Below, in pieces: positions 1 through 13,000 of a stretch of DNA of 64,000 nucleotides. Both the position numbers and the translations under genes were made by a program. The stretch is taken from contig JALIRH010000043.1 in the NCBI GenBank assembly GCA_023055505.1, positions 1,622,001-1,686,000 on the forward strand. The letters are read 5' to 3'. Positions within the stretch are counted from its first letter, which is position 1. Every line of letters starts with the position of its first letter. The DNA is from Callipepla californica brunnescens (lineage: Eukaryota > Chordata > Aves > Galliformes > Odontophoridae). The notes under the pieces are model-generated. The model saw nothing but the letters and a program-made list of their open reading frames with translations, had not been told where the DNA came from and did not search any database.

Positions 1-135
1 AAGGGATGGGGTCAAGAGAACGGGGGACACGGTCAGGAGGATGGAATCAGGGGGATGGGGTCAAGTGGATGGGGTCATGGGAATGGGGTCATGGGAATGG
101 GGTCATGGGGATGAGGTCATGGTGACAGGGTCAGT
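1..135. repeat. TGGGGTCA-type minisatellite
   Basis: Degenerate tandem copies of a unit like ATGGGGTCATGGGA run from the window edge to about 135. Copies differ by single bases and by small length changes. The array probably continues outside the window. Open frames across it are repeat translations and not genes. Confidence 0.75.
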
Positions 136-784
136 GGGACAAGCCCATGTTCCTGCTGCTGCCGGGTCCCTGATGCACTCTGCACAGTGTCGGTGGCCCC
201 GTGCAAACCCCGGTGCATCACAGAGCACTGCAGCACTGTGGGGAGCAGCGCAGAACAACCCCAGGAACCAACACCAGGGGACCAGGGGAGCAGGAGGGAG
301 CAGGCCTGGGGAGTGCTGTGTTGAGCCCTCGTTGGACCTCAACCCCGTGCTGTGGTCCTGACGGATCGGGGCAGCCACATCCCAGAGCCCATCACTGCTC
401 CCGTCATCCCAGGAGTGCACATAGGGCCGCAAACCTCAGGGCTGCGGGAGTTTGGGGGCTTTACACAGCAGCCCCATGCAGGAAACCCACCCAGACCCAC
501 TCACGAAGACTCCTTTTGCACAAGGGTGGGATGGGCAAGGACCCCTCCCGAGGACCCCACGCCCCACGTGCCCCCACCTGCAGCTTCAATTACAACATGA
601 GATTGGTGCTCCCGGTGCTCGGCTCCGTAAAAACCCATTTCAGACACGGCTGCCCATACATGACCATGACCCCGCAGCGCTCCGGTGGGCACAGGGACCG
701 TCCCCCCCCCCCAACCCCAGCACCAAACCCACAGAGCCCGCTCCTCAGCATCCAGCCAGGCTGAGCCAAACCGCCCCATTCAGG

Positions 785-1150
785 CCTTAAAAATCCATGA
801 CTCCATTAATTAATTACCAACGATGATCCGTCTCAGCCTCGCGCCTGCCAGCTTGCTATTTTTAACTCCATATTTCCAACCCCGTGTGTTAAAATAATCA
901 TGAGTCCGGGCTGAAAAAGCCTCGCGCCGGCGCTCCTTCCCATCCCCCCCCCCCAGACCCCCCCAGGGCGCCGCGGTCCCCGATCTGTCGGTGCTGGCAC
1001 GCAGATGGTCCCATTAAAAAGCAAAATGATTCTTTCACCCTCTCGTGGCAAACTCCAGAGCCTCGGATCAGCTGTACGAGCCCGCGTTAATGAACGGCGG
1101 ATCGTTTCTATTCTGCTCGTTAGGCTGAAATATGGAAACGAACACGCGTG
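785..1150. other. AT-rich conserved-looking noncoding block downstream of EFNA2
   Basis: Two AT-rich, non-repetitive stretches (about 785-910 and 1005-1150) stand out from GC-rich surroundings. They contain homeodomain-type TTAATTAATTA, AATAATCATGAG and GTTAATGAACGG strings. No reading frame has coding character. The composition fits a regulatory element kept by selection, probably serving EFNA2 or its neighbour, but only an alignment could show that. A further AT-rich segment lies at 1335-1420. Confidence 0.4.
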
Positions 1151-1268
1151 GGACTGTGACAAACAAACCCGCGTGGGTGCCCGGTCACACTGCTGCTGTG
1201 CCATGGGGCAGTGGGGGATGCAGCATGGTACGGTGTGGGGGGGGGTCACCAAACCCCGCATGGCATAT

Positions 1269-1283
1269 GGGGAAACTGAGGCA
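1269..1283 (+). repeat. dispersed 15-mer GGGGAAACTGAGGCA, copy 1
   Basis: This is one of seven exact copies of the same 15-mer in the window. The others are at 17747-17761, 17987-18001 and 34621-34635 on the plus strand, and at 9604-9618, 15847-15861 and 56462-56476 on the minus strand. The string matches the best-conserved part of MIR SINEs, so the copies are probably SINE relics. Confidence 0.6.
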
Positions 1284-1504
1284 GAGGAGCACTCGGGGGA
1301 GACGCCGTGTCCCACCCGGCGGGCTGCACCGCCTCTGATAATTAAATACTATCAACAATTGCATATTAATTAATTTAATATCCATTATTATTCATTAAGG
1401 TGGTAATTAAATCCTTCCCGTAATTAACACACACCACCCAGCTCGGCGCTCTGGCATCATGGCCCCTCTGCAACGTCGCAGCCGGGGTGGGGGGAAGGGA
1501 GCCA

Positions 1505-1960
1505 AGCGTGGCCACCCCCACTGCTCCCCCCACTGCATCCCAATGCACCCCAGTGCATCCCACTGCATCCCATTGCACCTCACTGCATCCCATTGCATCC
1601 CACTGCATCCCATTGCACCTCACTGCATCCCATTGCATCCCACTGCATCCCAATGCACCTCACTGCATCCCATTGCATCCCACTGCACCTCACTGTGTGC
1701 CATTGCTCCTCACTTCATCCCATTGCACCTCACTTCACTCCAGTGCATCCCAGTGCATCCCATTGCACCTCACTGCATCCCAGTGCATCCCATTGCACCT
1801 CACTGCATCCCAGTGCATCCCATTGCATCCCACTGCACCTCACTGCACCCCAATGTACCTCCCTGCATCCCACTGTGTCCCATTGCACCCCACTGCACTT
1901 CTCTGGACCCCATTGCACCCCACCTCACTGACCCCACTGCACCCCAGTGCTGCAGGGCCC
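1505..1960 (+). repeat. 10-bp satellite array (CATCCCAYTG)n
   Basis: Tandem units of 10 bp alternate between CATCCCACTG, CATCCCATTG and CACCTCACTG, often in 20 or 30 bp higher-order groups, across about 455 bp. The multiple of ten gives long open frames rich in His, Pro, Ser and Cys in several phases on both strands; these are artefacts. A related array lies at about 22350-22570 in the opposite orientation. Confidence 0.9.
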
Positions 1961-2010
1961 AGGCTCAATCCCACAGTGTGGCGGCAGGGAAATCCACATC
2001 CCCGAAACAG

Positions 2011-2058
2011 GGGAGAGGAGGAGGAGGAGGAGGAGGAGGAGGAGGGGAGGGGGGGGGG
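2011..2058 (+). repeat. (GGA)n purine tract just beyond the EFNA2 3' end
   Basis: This nearly pure GGA-repeat and G-run stretch lies immediately past the EFNA2 poly(A) signal. On the EFNA2 strand it reads CCTCC repeats, downstream of the expected cleavage site. A role in termination is possible but unproven. Confidence 0.7.
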
Positions 2059-3639
2059 CCTCACATGACATTTATTTTTATTTCGTTATAAAAAAATACA
2101 GAATCCAAATGAGGTGGTGATCCGGATAACCATCAGCACGACGTCGAGGACGAGAAGCGGCGTGGCGAAGGACGAAGCTATAGGCGGAACGGAGACCAAC
2201 ACGCAAAGTAAAACAAACCCAGCGCCCCACCACGGGCTGCTCCCAACGCAAAAACTGACCCCAAGCGACCCCCCCCCTCTGCCCACCCCCCCTCCCCCCC
2301 CCCAAACTCCCTGGCCCCCCCCCCTCCCCTCCCCCTCCCTCTGCTCTGAGCTCCCTGCGAGTGCTGCTGCCTCAGCGCTGCTCCCCAACTCTCTCACAGT
2401 CGCTGTACACAATATAGATATTTATATATATAATCTATATATATATAAAACACAGACCAAAGGCCAAGGGGGGGGGCCACTCCCGGGGGGGGGGGAGAGG
2501 GGGGGAACCCCAGGGGGACCGGTGCTGGGAGAGCCACGATGCACCCGCTCACCTTCCAGAACCACGACCTGGTCAGGACACACAGGGACAGGGGATGGGG
2601 GGGGGAGGGGAAAGGGGGGGGGCACAGGGGGGAGGAATGTGGTTTTTTGTTTTTTTTTAGTGTCGTTTTGTATTATTATTATTATTTTTTTTAGGTTTTT
2701 GTGTTTGTTTTCTTTTTTTTTGGGGGGGGGGGAATGGTTTGAGATGAGCTTATTGCAGAGATTTCAGCGTCCTAAGTCTAGAAAATAAAAAATAACCAAA
2801 GAAAACCAATCAAATAAACCCTGCCATAAAATTCATTCTCGACGGCACATTAAAAAAAAAAAAACCAAAAAAAAAAAACCCAAACAACAAAAAGACCAAA
2901 CCCAAAACGCTCACAGTACAGCGCCTGGAGGCTGTATGTACAGGGGGGGCCCGACCCCAACGGAAGGGACTGGGGGATGGGGGCCGAGTGGGGAACGTGT
3001 CCATGGGACGGGTTCGGGGCCGCCGTCCCCAGCGCGAGCCCCCCCCCCCGGGGGGTGTGGGGGGGGGGCACAGTCCCGGATTTAAGGCGAGGAGGGGCCG
3101 GGCCCCTCTCTGGTTCATCTCCCAGCGCTGCATTTCAGCTGACGGCCATGGGGCACTTCTGCTGTTTCCTTTTGGTTGCGGAGAAGGAAGAGGAGAAGCA
3201 GTGGTGGGGAGAAGCGGGGGGGGGAGGGGCACGGCCGTACCCCCACAGCCCCCTGGACGATGCTGACTGGGATGTGGAGCTGTGCCGGGAGGCAGTGAGA
3301 TCCATCCCGGTGGGGGATACCCAGCCCCGGGACCACCGCTCCAGCCCCGGATCCAGCCGAGCGCCCGGAGGGGTTCCCAGTGCTGCATGGGACCCCCGGG
3401 TGCTGCCGCACCGCTGCCCCGCGGGGATGGAGAGCAGTGGGGACGGGGCTGTCCCGCTGTCCTCGTGTCCATCCGGGGCTCTGTCCCCATGCGTCCGTGT
3501 GGCGGCGTGTCCCGGGCGGGGGTGCGTCCGTCCGTGCGTGCATCCGTCCGTCCGCGTCAGCCGTGTGCCACGGGGGGACCCCGCGCGGGGTCAGACTGAG
3601 CCGGGGGCGACGGAAAGAAAAGAAAAACCTCGAAAAAGG

Positions 3640-3671
<32 letters not shown>

Positions 3672-3897
3672 AAGAAAAAACCGGCCGACGGGGCTCTATA
3701 TTTGGTCTAGAAATGTAAAAAGCAGCAGCATCCCACCGGAGGGTCGCTGCCGCGGGGATGGGCGCTCTCCGTGAGTGCTGCGGTGTGGGGCAGGAATGGG
3801 GCCGGGCAGGGCGCAGTGGGGTTCCAGCTCTGTCCTGTGCTGCTGCTGAGGCCGTCCTGTCCCGTCCCATCCCGTCCCATCCGTCCGTCCCGCGGCG
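2050..3897 (-). other. EFNA2: EFNA2 3' untranslated region
   Basis: This is the transcribed tail after the EFNA2 stop codon, about 1.85 kb. It begins with a CCCGT/CCCAT-type run (complement of about 3855-3895). It carries long A, T, G and C homopolymers, a T/C-rich block (complement of 3610-3680) and an AT-rich stretch near 2410-2460. The end is set by the poly(A) hexamer at 2071-2076. No conserved open frame is present. The exact 3' end is inferred. Confidence 0.7.
2071..2076 (-). terminator. EFNA2: EFNA2 poly(A) signal AATAAA
   Basis: TTTATT on the plus strand gives a canonical AATAAA on the EFNA2 strand. I saw no other AATAAA between the stop codon and this site. Cleavage would fall at about 2050-2060, just before the GGA tract. 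Confidence 0.65.
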
Positions 3898-4019
3898 CTA
3901 GGAGCCCAGCAGAGTCCAGAAGACCGGCGCGGCCACCAGCACGGCACGCGGCACTGTGAGGCTGCAGCACGAGTTGTTGCTGGTGAAGATGGGCTCTGGG
4001 GACTCGTAGAGGGAATCGT
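3898..4019 (-). CDS. EFNA2: EFNA2 coding exon 4 (GPI signal, stop)
   Basis: The acceptor is a T-rich tract then GCAG at 4020-4023; the stop TAG is at 3898-3900. It encodes residues 161-200, beginning N-D-S-L-Y-E-S-P. It ends with the SNNSCC motif and a hydrophobic GPI tail finishing TLLGS. The sequon N161-D-S spans the splice junction. Confidence 0.95.
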
Positions 4020-7000
4020 CTGCAAAAAAGGAAAGGGAGGGGAGGGCTGAGCTGGTGCAGCCTGCCCGGCACTGCGATGCCCCGATGGGTCACGGGTGCT
4101 GGGAGCAGCTGGTTTAGCTGCTCAACCCCGGAGCCAGGCACCAAACCCCTGCACTGCCCAGAAAATAATGGGATCCTTCAAACCAAAGGGCTCTGCCCTC
4201 TGATGCTCCCAGAGAGCATCCCTACACAGGGCTGGGCACTGTGGGGTCGTGGTGGGGGTCCCATCACCGACCCCATCTCTGTATGTCAAACATGAGGGCG
4301 GTTCTGCACGAGGTGGATGGGATGCAAAGCTGAGTGCCACCCCCCAGGGACACACGTCCAGGGAGCACTCAGACCCCGGGACCCCCAGGAGTGGGGAAAA
4401 CCCTCTCCCTGCACAGCAACGTAATCCCGATCTTATTAAAAACAGTATAAAAAATCATATCGGGAGGGAGAGGTGCCCCCCTCCCTAATCCTGAACAAAA
4501 CAGAATGATTTCTTGCAGACGGTTTCATTACATTGGGTCTTATTTTAAAGCCACGCATCCTTTTAAACGGTGACATTTCGCAGGCACTCAGCCCTTCCCA
4601 GGGGAGAGCCGCTGCCATTTGCTAATTACACGTTAACAGGAGAAGAAAATTATTAATTTGTTTTTTTTTTTTTTTTCTCTTTTTTAAATGGCTGAGTTAT
4701 TTGGTTCTGAGAAGTGGCCACCGTGCTGAGATTGGTATTATTGTTGTTATTTTTTCCTTCTATTTGGAACCCGGCGGCAGCGACCTCGGCCACGTGGACC
4801 CCCACAGCCCCCGACCCTGGGCACTGACACAGGGATGGGACGTGGTGCTGCACGAAGCTCCTGCCCCACACCTCTCCCCCACCCTTGGACCCGAATTTGG
4901 GCCACATTCCCCCCCTCCACGTCGCCGTGAATCACTTACTCGTTGGCCGAACGTAAACCTTCAGCTTGAGGCAGGGTCTGTCCACCACGTTGGGGGGAGA
5001 CGCAGCTGCAGAGGAGCACAAAGAGGAGAGAAGTGGGTGTGTGAGGGCAGAGCTGCAGCTCGGAGCGCCCACACCGCGTGGCCCAAGTGAGGGGCAACAC
5101 AATGACCCCAGGGACAGAGAGGGCAGGGATGGGGCTGGGGGCTCCATGGGGCAGGAGGTGGCATGGTGCCATGGGGCAGAGTGAGATGGGTCCACGTGGC
5201 TGAAGGAGGATCAGGCTCCAGCGCTCGCCGGGAGAGACAAAGGGAGTAATGGTAATAATTATCTTGGTGAAAGTCCCCGCTCAGTATGAGCAAATGCAAT
5301 TTTTATATATGTGTTTTTTAAGGAATTTCATTTTCCTCTCTCTCTCCCTCTCTCTTTTTCGGAATTAAAGGGCTCGTGATTCACAATAAAGTTGAACTCG
5401 AGCCGCAAGGAGGGGGAACTGGGACCCAGCTCACACGAGAGCCAGCAATGGGGGAGCACACCCTCCCCTCCCCCCAGCTCTGGGGACCCAGTGCCAGCGG
5501 GGCCACGTCCCCATCCCATCCCTCACTCTGTGACTTCAGAACCCGGGGAAGGTCACGGCTCTGTGCTGTCCCCGGGGTCCCCGTGTGCCCTTGACCCAAC
5601 GCCGCTGTCCCCGTGCCCGCGAGGTTAATGGCATTCCAATCTGCGAGCTCGAGGAGGAGGTAATTTCTTTTCTTTCATGTCTGCTAAATACGGCGCCTCA
5701 AAGAGGCGTAATTTCTAATGTTCCGCATGACATGAATCCTAACCGGTTTAGCAATGATCAGCTTCACCATTTACTTCTGTGTAATCTCCCCTCTAACGAC
5801 ATTAAAAAATCAAAAATAATAAATAAAGAATTAAAAAAAAAATAAAAATGAAACAAACCGGGGCACGATGTGGGGGGGGTGGGGTGGACGCGGTTATTTC
5901 GTGTGTGACATTTTGCAGGGGGACAGAGAGAGGTGGGGGGGGGGAATGGTAATTTAATAGAGATAAAAGGAACAAATTAAGTGGGCTGAAAACAGATGCT
6001 TTAGGAAAAAGGGGGAGAAATAAGAAGGGAGATGAGCACGGCCAGTGGTGCCTCCTGTGCCACGCTGAGCTCATTTTGTTCCCCTCCCCCAAGCCCCACC
6101 CCGACCCCCACTCACAGATGTAGTAGTACTCGTGGCCAGGACGGAACTCGAAGCCCAAAGAGAAGGGGGTGAAGAGCTGGAACTTCTCGGAGAACTTGAG
6201 GGGTCCGCTGGGGGAGTCGGGGCGGTTGCACTCCCAGCGTTTGAAGCCCTTCTGCCGGTGGTCGCAGGACGCGTGGCCCTCGTAGTTGACCATGTAGAGG
6301 ACGTAGCGCTCCATGCGCTCGGTGGGCAGCGGCTCCTCGTAGTGCGGGCAGTAGATGTCCAGGTAATCGTTGATGCTCACCTCCACGGTGTAATCCCCGC
6401 GGTGGAACCTGCGGCACGGCAGAGTCAGCAGCAGCACCCCCACCCGGACCCCAACCTTCACCATACCCATATCCATACCCATACCCATACCTATATCCAT
6501 CTCCATCTCCATCTCCATATCCATATCCATACCTATACCCATGTTCATATCCATGTCCATGTCCATGTCCATAACCATATCCATAACCATAACCCTCACC
6601 ATAACCCTCACCCCAACCCTAACCCCAACCCTAACCCTAACCTAACCATAACCACAACCATAACTATAACCATAAACATAATCCCAACTCTAACCCTAAT
6701 CCTAACCATAACCCTAACCCTAACCCTAACCTAACCATAACCATAACCATAACCCCAACTCTAACCCTAATCCTAACCCCAGCCCTAACTCTAATCCTAA
6801 CCAACCCCAACTCTAACCCTAACCCCAACCAACCCTAACCCCAACCCCCACCCCAACCCCACCCTCACCATAACCATACCCCTAACCCTCTAACCCTAAC
6901 CTAACCCCATCCCCCAACCCTAACCCTAACCCTGACCCCAACCCTGACCCCCATCCCCCGGCTGTAGCCCCCCAGCACAGTCCTGTCCCCCTGCCACCTA

Positions 7001-10000
7001 CCCCCCCCCCCCCTCCAAACCCCAGAAGATTAAACCCTCGTTGTTATAAGATTAATAAGCTTGCGACGCTCGCTCCTAAGTAGCACAAAATCATTATTCA
7101 CCACGATAGCATCGACCCTTTTGGTATTAATGCCGATGCGTGCCACAATCCCATTGTAATTTGCGTTTTTGGCACTGATTATCTGAGAGATTAAGGGATT
7201 AGCGGAGCCGGGAGAGGGCTGCGCGTGGCAGCTCCCACCCCACAGCACCTGGCCCCTGCCCCTGGCACCCCAGGGACCCCCAGCTGCAGCCCCCCCAGCG
7301 CAGCCCTGTGCCCCCCAGGACACCACTCAGAGCTCCTGCTCTTTTTTTCCCCCCCTCTCTGCTGATTCATTTCAGGCTCCCGCAGCACTGTGGTGTGTAT
7401 CCTATACACATCCCACGCTACACCCTACTGGGGGGTCCGCACCACGAGCACCCACCTACAGCCCCCACCCCCCCCCTTCCCAAAGCGCTGCCCTGTGCCC
7501 CCACCCGAGCACCCAGGCTGAGGCTGGCTGCAACTCATCACACAGATGCCCCGTGTATCCCCAACGGGGGACAGCGACAGCCCAGGAACCGGCGGTGGCA
7601 GTGGGTGAGCAAAAAGGCACTCAGCACCCCAAAAGGGACACAGGGATGAGCCGATGGGGGGGTCTGGTCCTTCATCCCGCTCGTTACCCCGCTTCATAAG
7701 CACTCTGATCACACAGGGAAACGCGCTAATTAAGGAGAAGGGCTTTTCTCTCTCTCTCTCTCTCCTTCCCTCTCCTTTTCCAAGTCGGCTGTGCCAACCC
7801 TGCCCCTGGCAAGGTAACATTTGAAAATGTAAAATTAATACAAAGGGGCCGCGATTTACTGGGAAACAATTTCAAACACATACAAAACAATAAAAAAAAA
7901 AAAAGGGAAAGAAAAAAAAAAAGAAAAACAAAACCCGTGAAAAGCTCCACTCTCCTCCTTTCATTTAAAAGAATTATTTATTTTAATGATTGTTATTTAA
8001 GTCCGAGCAAAGGCGGCCGTAACAGAAGGGCTCACGCTCATCAGGGGAATAATAATAATAATAATTATATTTTTTGGGGGGTGGGGGAGAGAAACAAAAT
8101 CAACCGACTCCAAGGGCTTTTTCTGGACTGACAAAGTGCTGAATTAAAGGTGATTAGCTGTGATGAATGGCACAGACGGGGCCGGGAGCGGCGGGGAGCG
8201 CAGTAACAGCGTGGAGCCCTCAGATGGAGGGGGGTCCTGGACCCCCCCATCCCACCCCAATCCAACCCCATCTCATATCAGATGAAGGTTGGTCCTGGAC
8301 CCCCGCATCCCACCCCAATCCAACCCCATCTCATATCAGATGAAGGTGGGACCTGGACCCCCCCAACCTACCCCATCCCATCCCATCCCATCCCATCCCA
8401 TCCCATCCCATCCCATCCATCCCATCCCATCCCATCCCATCCCATCTCATCCTGCAGGGTCATGGGACCTATGAGGCCATGGGGTCTGTGGGTCCATGGA
8501 GTCTGGGGGGTCTGTGAAGCCATGGAGCCTATGGGGTCTGTGGGTCCACGGTGTGGCTGTGGGGGTCATGGGGTCTGCAATGGTTGTGGGGCCTGCTGAG
8601 CCCATGGGGTCTATGGGGCTTTGTGGGGTCTCTGCAGCCATAGGTGGTCGTGGAGTCTGTGGTGGTTGTGGGACCACGGTGCCTGTGGGGCCTACGAGGC
8701 CATGGGGTCTGTGGCTGATAGGGGTCTGTGGGGTCCGTGGATCTCTCCCAGCTCCCACGGCTGAAGGAGGGAGCACCGCTTCCCATGACAGAGATGAATG
8801 GAGCAGCCCCGGCGTCTCCCTCCGATGGGATGTTGCACTTGACAATTGACTACTCGCAGCTTTCAGCTCTGTCAGCTACCATTAAGGCTGGGATCCTGGC
8901 TAATTGGGTGCTTCATTAGGGGCATTCGTTACCGTTAGTGCTGCCTGACAGCCCGGCCTGCTCTGCTGGCCAAGGAACGGGGCTGCCCCATAGCCCCACA
9001 TCCACCCCCCCCTCCAAGCCCAAGGAATCCCCATGGGGCGGCTGTGGGGGGACGACCCCGGGCTATGGGAGCCCCAGCACCCGTTGTACCCCGAGCTGTT
9101 AATTGAGAACTCTCCTGGCATCATGTGCAGGGTCCTTCTGCATGATAAGAGTGGAAACCCATTGGAGTGAAATTGCCTGGAATAAAATCTCGGCGCTAAC
9201 GAAGCACCTCGCTGCAGGGACAGGGACAGGGACAGGGACACGGACACGGACACAGCAGCACTCAGGTGCCACCCTCCCAACATTTTCCCTTCCATGAAGA
9301 AGAACCACACGAGGTCCCACCCCGCCGGCACAGCCCCGCGCTCCCCACTGCTTTTGTTTGGATGCTTTTCCCACCATCCCACGAAAGGAGCACCCCCTTT
9401 CCCCCATCACCCCCAGCTCCTGCAGCCCGCTGCTGTTTGCCGAGGCAGGACACGTGCTCGAGCTCATTTTGTTTTTTAACCTCATCGAAATTCAGATCCC
9501 GGTGACCCTCAGAGGACGGCGAACGCGGCCCTGCCCTGAAAACCCCACTGAAACACCCAAAGCTTTAGGGGGCATCCGGACCCTGTGCTGTTCCCCCCCC
9601 CCATGCCTCAGTTTCCCCTTGGGGAGCAGCGTATCCCCTATGAGCATCTGTCTCACGGTTACACCCTGCACGGCCAGCCCGTGTCCCAAGGGTTAAATCA
9701 TTCAGATTTTTCTTTCCTGAACAGCTTGAAAAGAGGTATGATTGCACTCACTGAAATACGACGCGGGGAGGGGTGGGGGGGAGGTGGGGGGGCAGGAAGG
9801 AGGGGGGAGGTGGGGGAGAGATATTATAGATGGAAAAGAGCTATTTAAGCTGAAGAACGGCGTTGGCACATAAACAAATGGGTATAAACCGGCCATGAAT
9901 AAATTGAGGTTGGAAATGAGGAGGTGTGGAACCATCGGAGCAGCAGCGCTCGGATCGGGGCTGCGGCTCCAGGGGTCCCCCAACCGCAGGGACCCGGCCC

Positions 10001-13000
10001 CGAAATTTCCCCCCCTTTCCTCCTTCGCCTCCCTCCACCTCCTCCATTCAAATGGTCACAGCGTGATCAGGAGCAATAATCCTCTCGCCGAGCAAAACCA
10101 AACCCGGCGCGCTCCGTCTGCCCGGCTCAACCTGATGGAAATGCAAATGGCCACACGGACACCGGCGGAGGAACCCACCGGGAAACAGCGGCACCGGCAG
10201 AAAAAGAGCAGCAAAAGGCGATGAAATCCCGTCCCATGGGGATGGAGAGGGGGGGGGGGACGACTCCTGCAGGAGGAGCTCTGGTGCTGCTCGCCGTTAA
10301 TCCCGGAGCTCTGCGGGTTCCTGGCACGTTCGTGGCCGGCAATGGACTTCACGCCGGGATCGTTTAAGCTGGTTTTCCCATCTGTTTTCTTTTTTCTCCT
10401 TGGCCGGCTGCATTGCTGCGCCTCGGAGCTGTGTGCCACGCACTCATCTCTGCACCCGGGATGCAGAGGGAGCCCACGTGGGGAAGGGGAGCAGCTCCTG
10501 GTGCCCATTTCAGGACTCATCGGGTGCACTCTGCACCCACCCGCACCTGCCCATCCCCAGGATGGGGTTCAGTGCTTATTTACACACCTTGCTAACACAC
10601 CGAGAGCCAGCGGAGCAGGGCTGCCATCCCTCCCAGCTGGGACACTTTCCCTCGTTCCCCTCCATCCTTCACAAAGGCCTCCACACCGTGCTGCAACACT
10701 GCGTCAATGCGCATGGCCACCGCTCTGCGGCACCGCTCACACCGGAGAAATGCAACACCCGCATCACCCCGACCTTCCCATTCATCCCCCTCCCCATCCC
10801 CATCCCCATCCTGTCCCATCCCAAACCATCCCATGCCATCCCATTCATCCCATCCCATCCATCCCATCCCATCCCATCCCATCCCATCCCATCCCATCCC
10901 ATCCATCCCATCCCATCCCGTCCCATCCCGTCCCGTCCCATCCCATCCCATCCCATCCCGTCCCGTCCCGTCCCATCCCGTGCCCAGTGACAGCTCCAAG
11001 AGCAAGGTTAGGGCAGCAGCCAAGCAACCCCAGAGCACACAGCTCGGTGCATGCAGATACGCAGCACTGTGTGTGCTCCAGCACCACGACAGCTCCAGCT
11101 CTGGCACCACGGCACAGCCCCGGCACCACGGCACAGCCCCGGCACAGCTCCAGCAGGGCTCTGGTCGCAGCTCACGGTGTGCCTGTAATGTGGTCTTGAG
11201 GGACCCGCCGTACACACACCACGTAAATTATTTAATTTCTCCAAACTGCTGCACCTTTATAAATCATTAAAAGCTCCTTTTGATCTGTGTTAATGAGGTT
11301 TCCTGAATGTGGTGGCTGGAAACGCACTTCAGCGCCGGAGAGAGGATCAGCTAATTAAAAAAATAAAGAAGGAGCAAGTGGGAGAGCAGGGAGCAGGAGG
11401 AGGGACAGGGACACGGACGGGGACCGGGATCGGGATGGGCAGGCGGGCGGTGCGGGGACACCCAGTACATTTTCCCCCTTTTTCCACCCCCCCTTTTTCA
11501 GAGAGGCCGCAGGACGGGCGCTGCCAGCAGGCTGTGTGACAAGATATGGCACAGCCAGCATCAGGCATCACTTGGGCAGCCCTGACAGCTTTAATATCAA
11601 TATTTATCTCGACTCCCAAACTCTGATCCTGGTTACACATTCAGCAGCTCGATTACAGTGATCTGGGATGACGGTGACGGCTCCCACCCACGGGAGGTTA
11701 CCTGGGTGCCGTGCCGGGTGGGAAACCCCACTAATGCTGAATCCACCCCCAGCGTGCAACAGAGCGTTGGTTCCTGGCAGTGGGATGCACTGATACGAAC
11801 AGGAGAGGTTCAGTAACGCCCAGGCTCCTCGCAGGGCAGCGGGATGCATTGTGCAGGCAGGAGGGAGCAGAGCAGACTGCGATGGGTGGCACAGTGTGGG
11901 TAACACACGCACGCGGTCACGCAGAGCTGCTGCTCCCCGCTGCTGGCTACCTTCCCAGCCAAAGTAATCACTTTTTGGGGGGGAAATCTGCGCCCGAGCG
12001 CTGCGGAGGGGCTGGGGGTGATGCAGGCAGCAGGGCAGCCAAGCTGGGCATGTCCCCACAGCCCTGCAGTGTCTCTGTGGCCCCACAGCATCCCATGACT
12101 CCGCAGTGTCCCCATCCCCCATGGCTCTGGGTTCAGCCGGAGCCTCCCGGGCTGTCAGGCCTACGCTCCAGAGGTTCACTCATCTTCATTTCCACATCTC
12201 TCCCTTCTTCTTTTTTCCCCATACAGATGACAGCCAGAGGAGTGCCACGAGGCCATTGGCCACGGGAGAGCGGAGGTAACCTCGTCCGGGCTCCCCCGCG
12301 CTCCCCCAGGAGACAACTGCTCTGTTACCTGGGGCAACGGCGGAAAAATTATGGCTGGCATCTAAATTGCCATCATTATGCTCCAGAGCCAACACTCCCC
12401 ATTTACACTTTATTGTCATCTTTTGCTTTAGGGAGATGCTGAGATATTACAGGACCGGGTGACAGAGTGGGATGAGATGGGATGCATGAATAGATAGACA
12501 CATAGATAAATGGGTACACCCGGAGCTATTATTTCAGTCTGTTTGCAGATCTAGAAAAAGAGCAGCAATCCTCACTCCCCGCGGGCGAAGGGGAGACTTT
12601 ATAACAGAGAAGAAAACAAAATTTGTTTAAACGCCGGCGTGAGCGCTGCACCCATACAGCACTGCTTCCCTAAGGGGCAGAGGGGCACACACTGCCCCAC
12701 GCTGCCCCACGGACCTGCACCCACGGAGCTGCTCCCCCTGCAGAGGATGCAGGAATGCCCCCGGGTCCCCGGTGCGGCCGATCCCTGCGTGGCTGTGAGC
12801 GCAGCACTCAGCCCTTCTCACATCTCGACCGCTCTCGAGACGACGCACTTATCTTATGAGATGTGCCCTCGGCCATCCATATTAATTTGGAGGCAGAACC
12901 GCGGCGCTGGCTCGAGTGTGAGATGAGCTGCAGAGTGCCCGGGGAGAGGGAACTTCTCGTGGGCTCTTGGGCACGCACCGCTCCCAGCAGCAGCCAGGGG

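Noticed and set aside
1459..2091. Long open frames rich in His, Pro, Ser and Cys across 1.46-2.09 kb
   Set aside because: They are translations of the 10-bp satellite, open in several phases on both strands, with no start context, splice structure or family match.
5802..6611. Minus-strand open frame that runs from exon 2 of EFNA2 into a Met/Asp-rich N-terminus
   Set aside because: The ephrin part is real exon 2, but the Met/Asp repeat is the hexamer array read through upstream of the acceptor. Splice sites define the exon as 6116-6408.
8230..8365. Regular direct repeats that might suggest a CRISPR array
   Set aside because: The repeats are contiguous 59-bp tandem copies with no unique spacers, in a vertebrate intron.
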